From Diadema setosum (Eukaryota; Echinodermata; Echinoidea; Diadematoida; Diadematidae): a stretch of DNA of 64,000 nucleotides. The stretch covers positions 27,151,447 through 27,215,446 of the forward strand of contig NC_092698.1 of the NCBI RefSeq assembly GCF_964275005.1, read 5' to 3'. Position numbers and translations under genes: made by a program. Below are positions 62,033 through 64,000 of the stretch, in pieces. The notes under the pieces are model-generated. The model ran no database searches. It had not been told where the DNA came from and worked only from the letters and a program-made list of their open reading frames with translations. Within the stretch, counting starts at the first letter, position 1. Every line of letters begins with the position of its first letter.

Positions 62033-63041
62033 TAGACGTTTGATCACGCAGATTCGCGTGTACTCTGGGTCGAGTGACTCACAATGTGAGTGTGGAAATT
62101 AGGATCACAAGGAGCGCGAGCGCCCCCCCCCCCCCCTCGAAATAGAGAAAAGGCTTGGTCGTTGAATCGTCATCTTTGTGCCAGAGATGAATGGTCAGTC
62201 ATTTTCCATGTGATGAGGATCTTTAGAGATTTCCGTAAAATACTTCCAGGTTTTTCAGGAACTCGAAGAGGGGTTATGAAATTGTTAGTGAGTTTGGGGA
62301 GGGGGGGGGGGGGTTGTGCACTGTGGACTCTGCGTGCGTGGTAGCCCATGGCTGAATAAAAAAGGAGGATTTTGGTGTAGTGGTGTAGTTCAGGGTGCAT
62401 GAGACGAGTTCGATATCCATGAGTCATACAGTCCAACAAGAGTCATACAGCCCATGAGCTCGACACGAGGCAAAAAAAAAAAAAAAAAAAGAGAAAAATA
62501 ATAATGATAACAATACATAGGGTCCTAAATAAATGAAAAACGATAATGATGATACTTAATGAATAAAGGCCCATGAGTTCGAAGCTAGGCAAACAAGGCC
62601 GACGAATCCGACTTTTCCCTAGTGTCGGACTCGTGGACCTTGTTCAACTGTCGAACTCATGGGCCCTATTTTCCTAGTGTCGAGCTCATGGGCTGTGTGA
62701 CTCTTGGGCCGGATGACTCGTGCGTGTCGGTCTTGTGGACAGCAAATAACTGTAGCGGACGACGTGCAGTTTTGCACTGTGGAGAAACTTTACCTGCTGT
62801 GCCTAAGGCAGAAGACTTTATAGACTGGTAAAACCACTCTGACCCAGTGAAATAACACCACACAGGGCAAAAGTAATACTCTGATGTACAATCGAAATGT
62901 TATTTTGACATGGTTGCTTGATATTGATAACTGTTCAGCACAGAAATCAGTCTCAATCCACGATGGGTCTTTCACTTTTGTTTCATAATAATGGTCCACT
63001 GACATAATCCGATTCGTGCATCCATTCATGCATGACCCAAT

Positions 63042-63240
63042 TTTCAATTCAATTCAATTCAATAGTTTATTTAATTTTCCATCATCAAACAAAAAAGAAA
63101 AAGGAAAAGAGAACATGATACTAGTAGGCACCTATACGATACAAACATACATACATGTCAGGGATTTTACCCCTAACACCCGCAAAGCTTGTCACAGACA
63201 ATGCCCGACATAGCATTAACTACATGCCAGCCTGAATCTT
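63042..63240 (-). mobile_element. LINE 3' end fragment, minus strand
   Basis: ttcaattcaattcaattcaa then tagtttatt is the reverse complement of the (GAATT)n tail with AATAAA-like signal seen at 16960-17005. The right boundary is approximate. Confidence 0.55.
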
Positions 63241-63503
63241 TGTATCAAAGGCATTCAACTGGAGCAGGTTTTTGAAGAACCACCTACAGGTCTTTCTTTC
63301 TATATGTTTGCGTTTTACCCCTCTCCCTGAATTTCTGTCTGTTTCTGTGCAGATTTGATGAATGTAACCATGTTCCTGCAATCTTTTCCAGTGTAAGATA
63401 TGCAGTGAAATTTCGAGGTGCCAATTCAGTGATCATGATGATAGCACCTGCAACAAAATCCTCCAGGATTTGATACGTAACAAGGAAGTGAAGACTAGTT
63501 ACC

Positions 63504-63835
63504 GGTGATTTGGCTCAGTCGGTAGCGCCTCTGCCCCCAGATCCAAAATGACCTGGGTTCGATTCCCAAGTCTAACTGAGCAATGTTGTGTGTAATCATA
63601 CCGTCGCCATGTAAGAGGCAAAACACACACTGTCCCTCGGATATGACCAGGGAGGTGTTCCACCTCCCTGATATGACATAAAATGGAGGTCCCGTGTGTG
63701 AGAAGAGTCACAGCTCATGCACGTAAAAGATCCCGCTTCATTCATTCATCGCAAAGAGCAGGGTTCCTAAACCCGGTGAAGTGGTCCCGCCTCACATCCA
63801 ACTGGACCCCATGGAAGACCAGGTAGTGCAGCTGA
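63504..63835 (+). mobile_element. tRNA-derived SINE
   Basis: The head resembles a tRNA: ggtgatttggctcagtcgg, with an A-box at 63511-63522 (tggctcagtcgg) and a B-box at 63555-63566 (gggttcgattcc). The body includes gaggtcccgtgtg and acgtaaaagatcccgc, words common in invertebrate SINEs. It is not a functional tRNA: the acceptor stem does not close. The 3' end is approximate. It carries palindromic insertion 10. Confidence 0.8.
63648..63669. mobile_element. Ultra-short palindromic insertion 10 (22 bp, perfect 8-bp TSD, inside SINE)
   Basis: Perfect stem cagggaggtg / cacctccct(g) with loop ttc. gatatgac flanks it exactly on both sides (63640-63647 and 63670-63677). It sits within the SINE body, where removing the insert and one copy of gatatgac restores ...ctcggatatgacataaaatgg. 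Confidence 0.85.
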
Positions 63836-64000
63836 ATATAGGCTATCCATCCATCTTCTGAGATGGAAAAAAATGAGACGAACCTTATTCTGGCAACATC
63901 TCAAATATCAGAAGGAATTCAGTCACATTTTTGGCACAACAGTATTTCGCCGAGACGAATTAAAGATTTGGCCAGGATTATAAGTAGATTATGCCAAGGT

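Larger units (their letters stand above)
60803..63041. other. Non-coding stretch
   Basis: No supported exon. 62440-62700 repeats the words catgagctcgacacgagg / catgagttcgaagctagg / tcgaactcatgggccc in both orientations, a scrambled inverted repeat. G-tract at 62300-62311. Confidence 0.4.

Noticed and set aside
63392..63500. Possible Cys-containing exon CKICSEISRCQF just before the SINE
   Set aside because: Acceptor is plausible but there is no donor. A second frame is equally protein-like, and it abuts repeat sequence.
63504..63575. Functional tRNA gene
   Set aside because: A and B boxes are present, but the cloverleaf does not close and the sequence continues into a typical SINE body.

Overview
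This window is animal genomic DNA: AT-rich, full of short-period microsatellites, transposon debris and small phase-linked exons with GT/AG borders. Frequent TAGGCCTA-type words, a Mag/SURL-like retropepsin fold primed by tRNA-Leu, tRNA-derived SINE, Penelope, piggyBac-like and Kolobok-like sequences, and a sperm-flagellum gene that follows CatSper suggest a marine invertebrate deuterostome, most likely an echinoderm (sea urchin or relative). The species is an inference.

Layout. 1-2615: end of a satellite array with a 713-bp higher-order unit. 4523-18628 (+): one complete 13-exon gene, which I read as the C2CD6 (CATSPER-tau) orthologue, 502 residues. Every junction keeps phase. Its introns are inflated by identifiable insertions: a 2.1-kb DNA element with 6-bp target duplications (intron 1), a minisatellite-bearing element (intron 2), a 5'-truncated LINE with an open reverse transcriptase frame (intron 5), a TA microsatellite (intron 9) and a MITE carrying a nested LINE tail (intron 10). 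20625-29591: a 9-kb unit with inverted ends (TGTTA...TAACA, 62 bp near-identical) and a 5-bp target duplication. It holds a small secreted-peptide reading frame and a young LTR retroelement (22558-28389) whose only long frame encodes a retropepsin-like domain lacking the catalytic Asp plus a long Ser/Thr-rich tail, with no reverse transcriptase. 31681-32721: a 1-kb imperfect palindrome beside a Penelope-like remnant. 36.5-43.7 kb and 59-60.3 kb (+), and 55.7-55.9 kb (-): isolated exon-like segments of genes I cannot name. The rest of the right half is MITEs, tandem repeats and LINE fragments; a tRNA-derived SINE closes the window.

The most unusual signal is a family of about ten 19-31-bp palindromic insertions (ends CAGGGAGG.../...CCTCCCT), all between 39.8 and 63.7 kb. 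Nine show full or partial flanking 8-bp direct repeats, two of them perfect and two 7/8. They look like ultra-short hAT-type elements: target duplications and inverted ends with almost nothing between. One sits inside the SINE, so the empty site can be tested against other SINE copies. I found no description of such a family in memory, but could not search.
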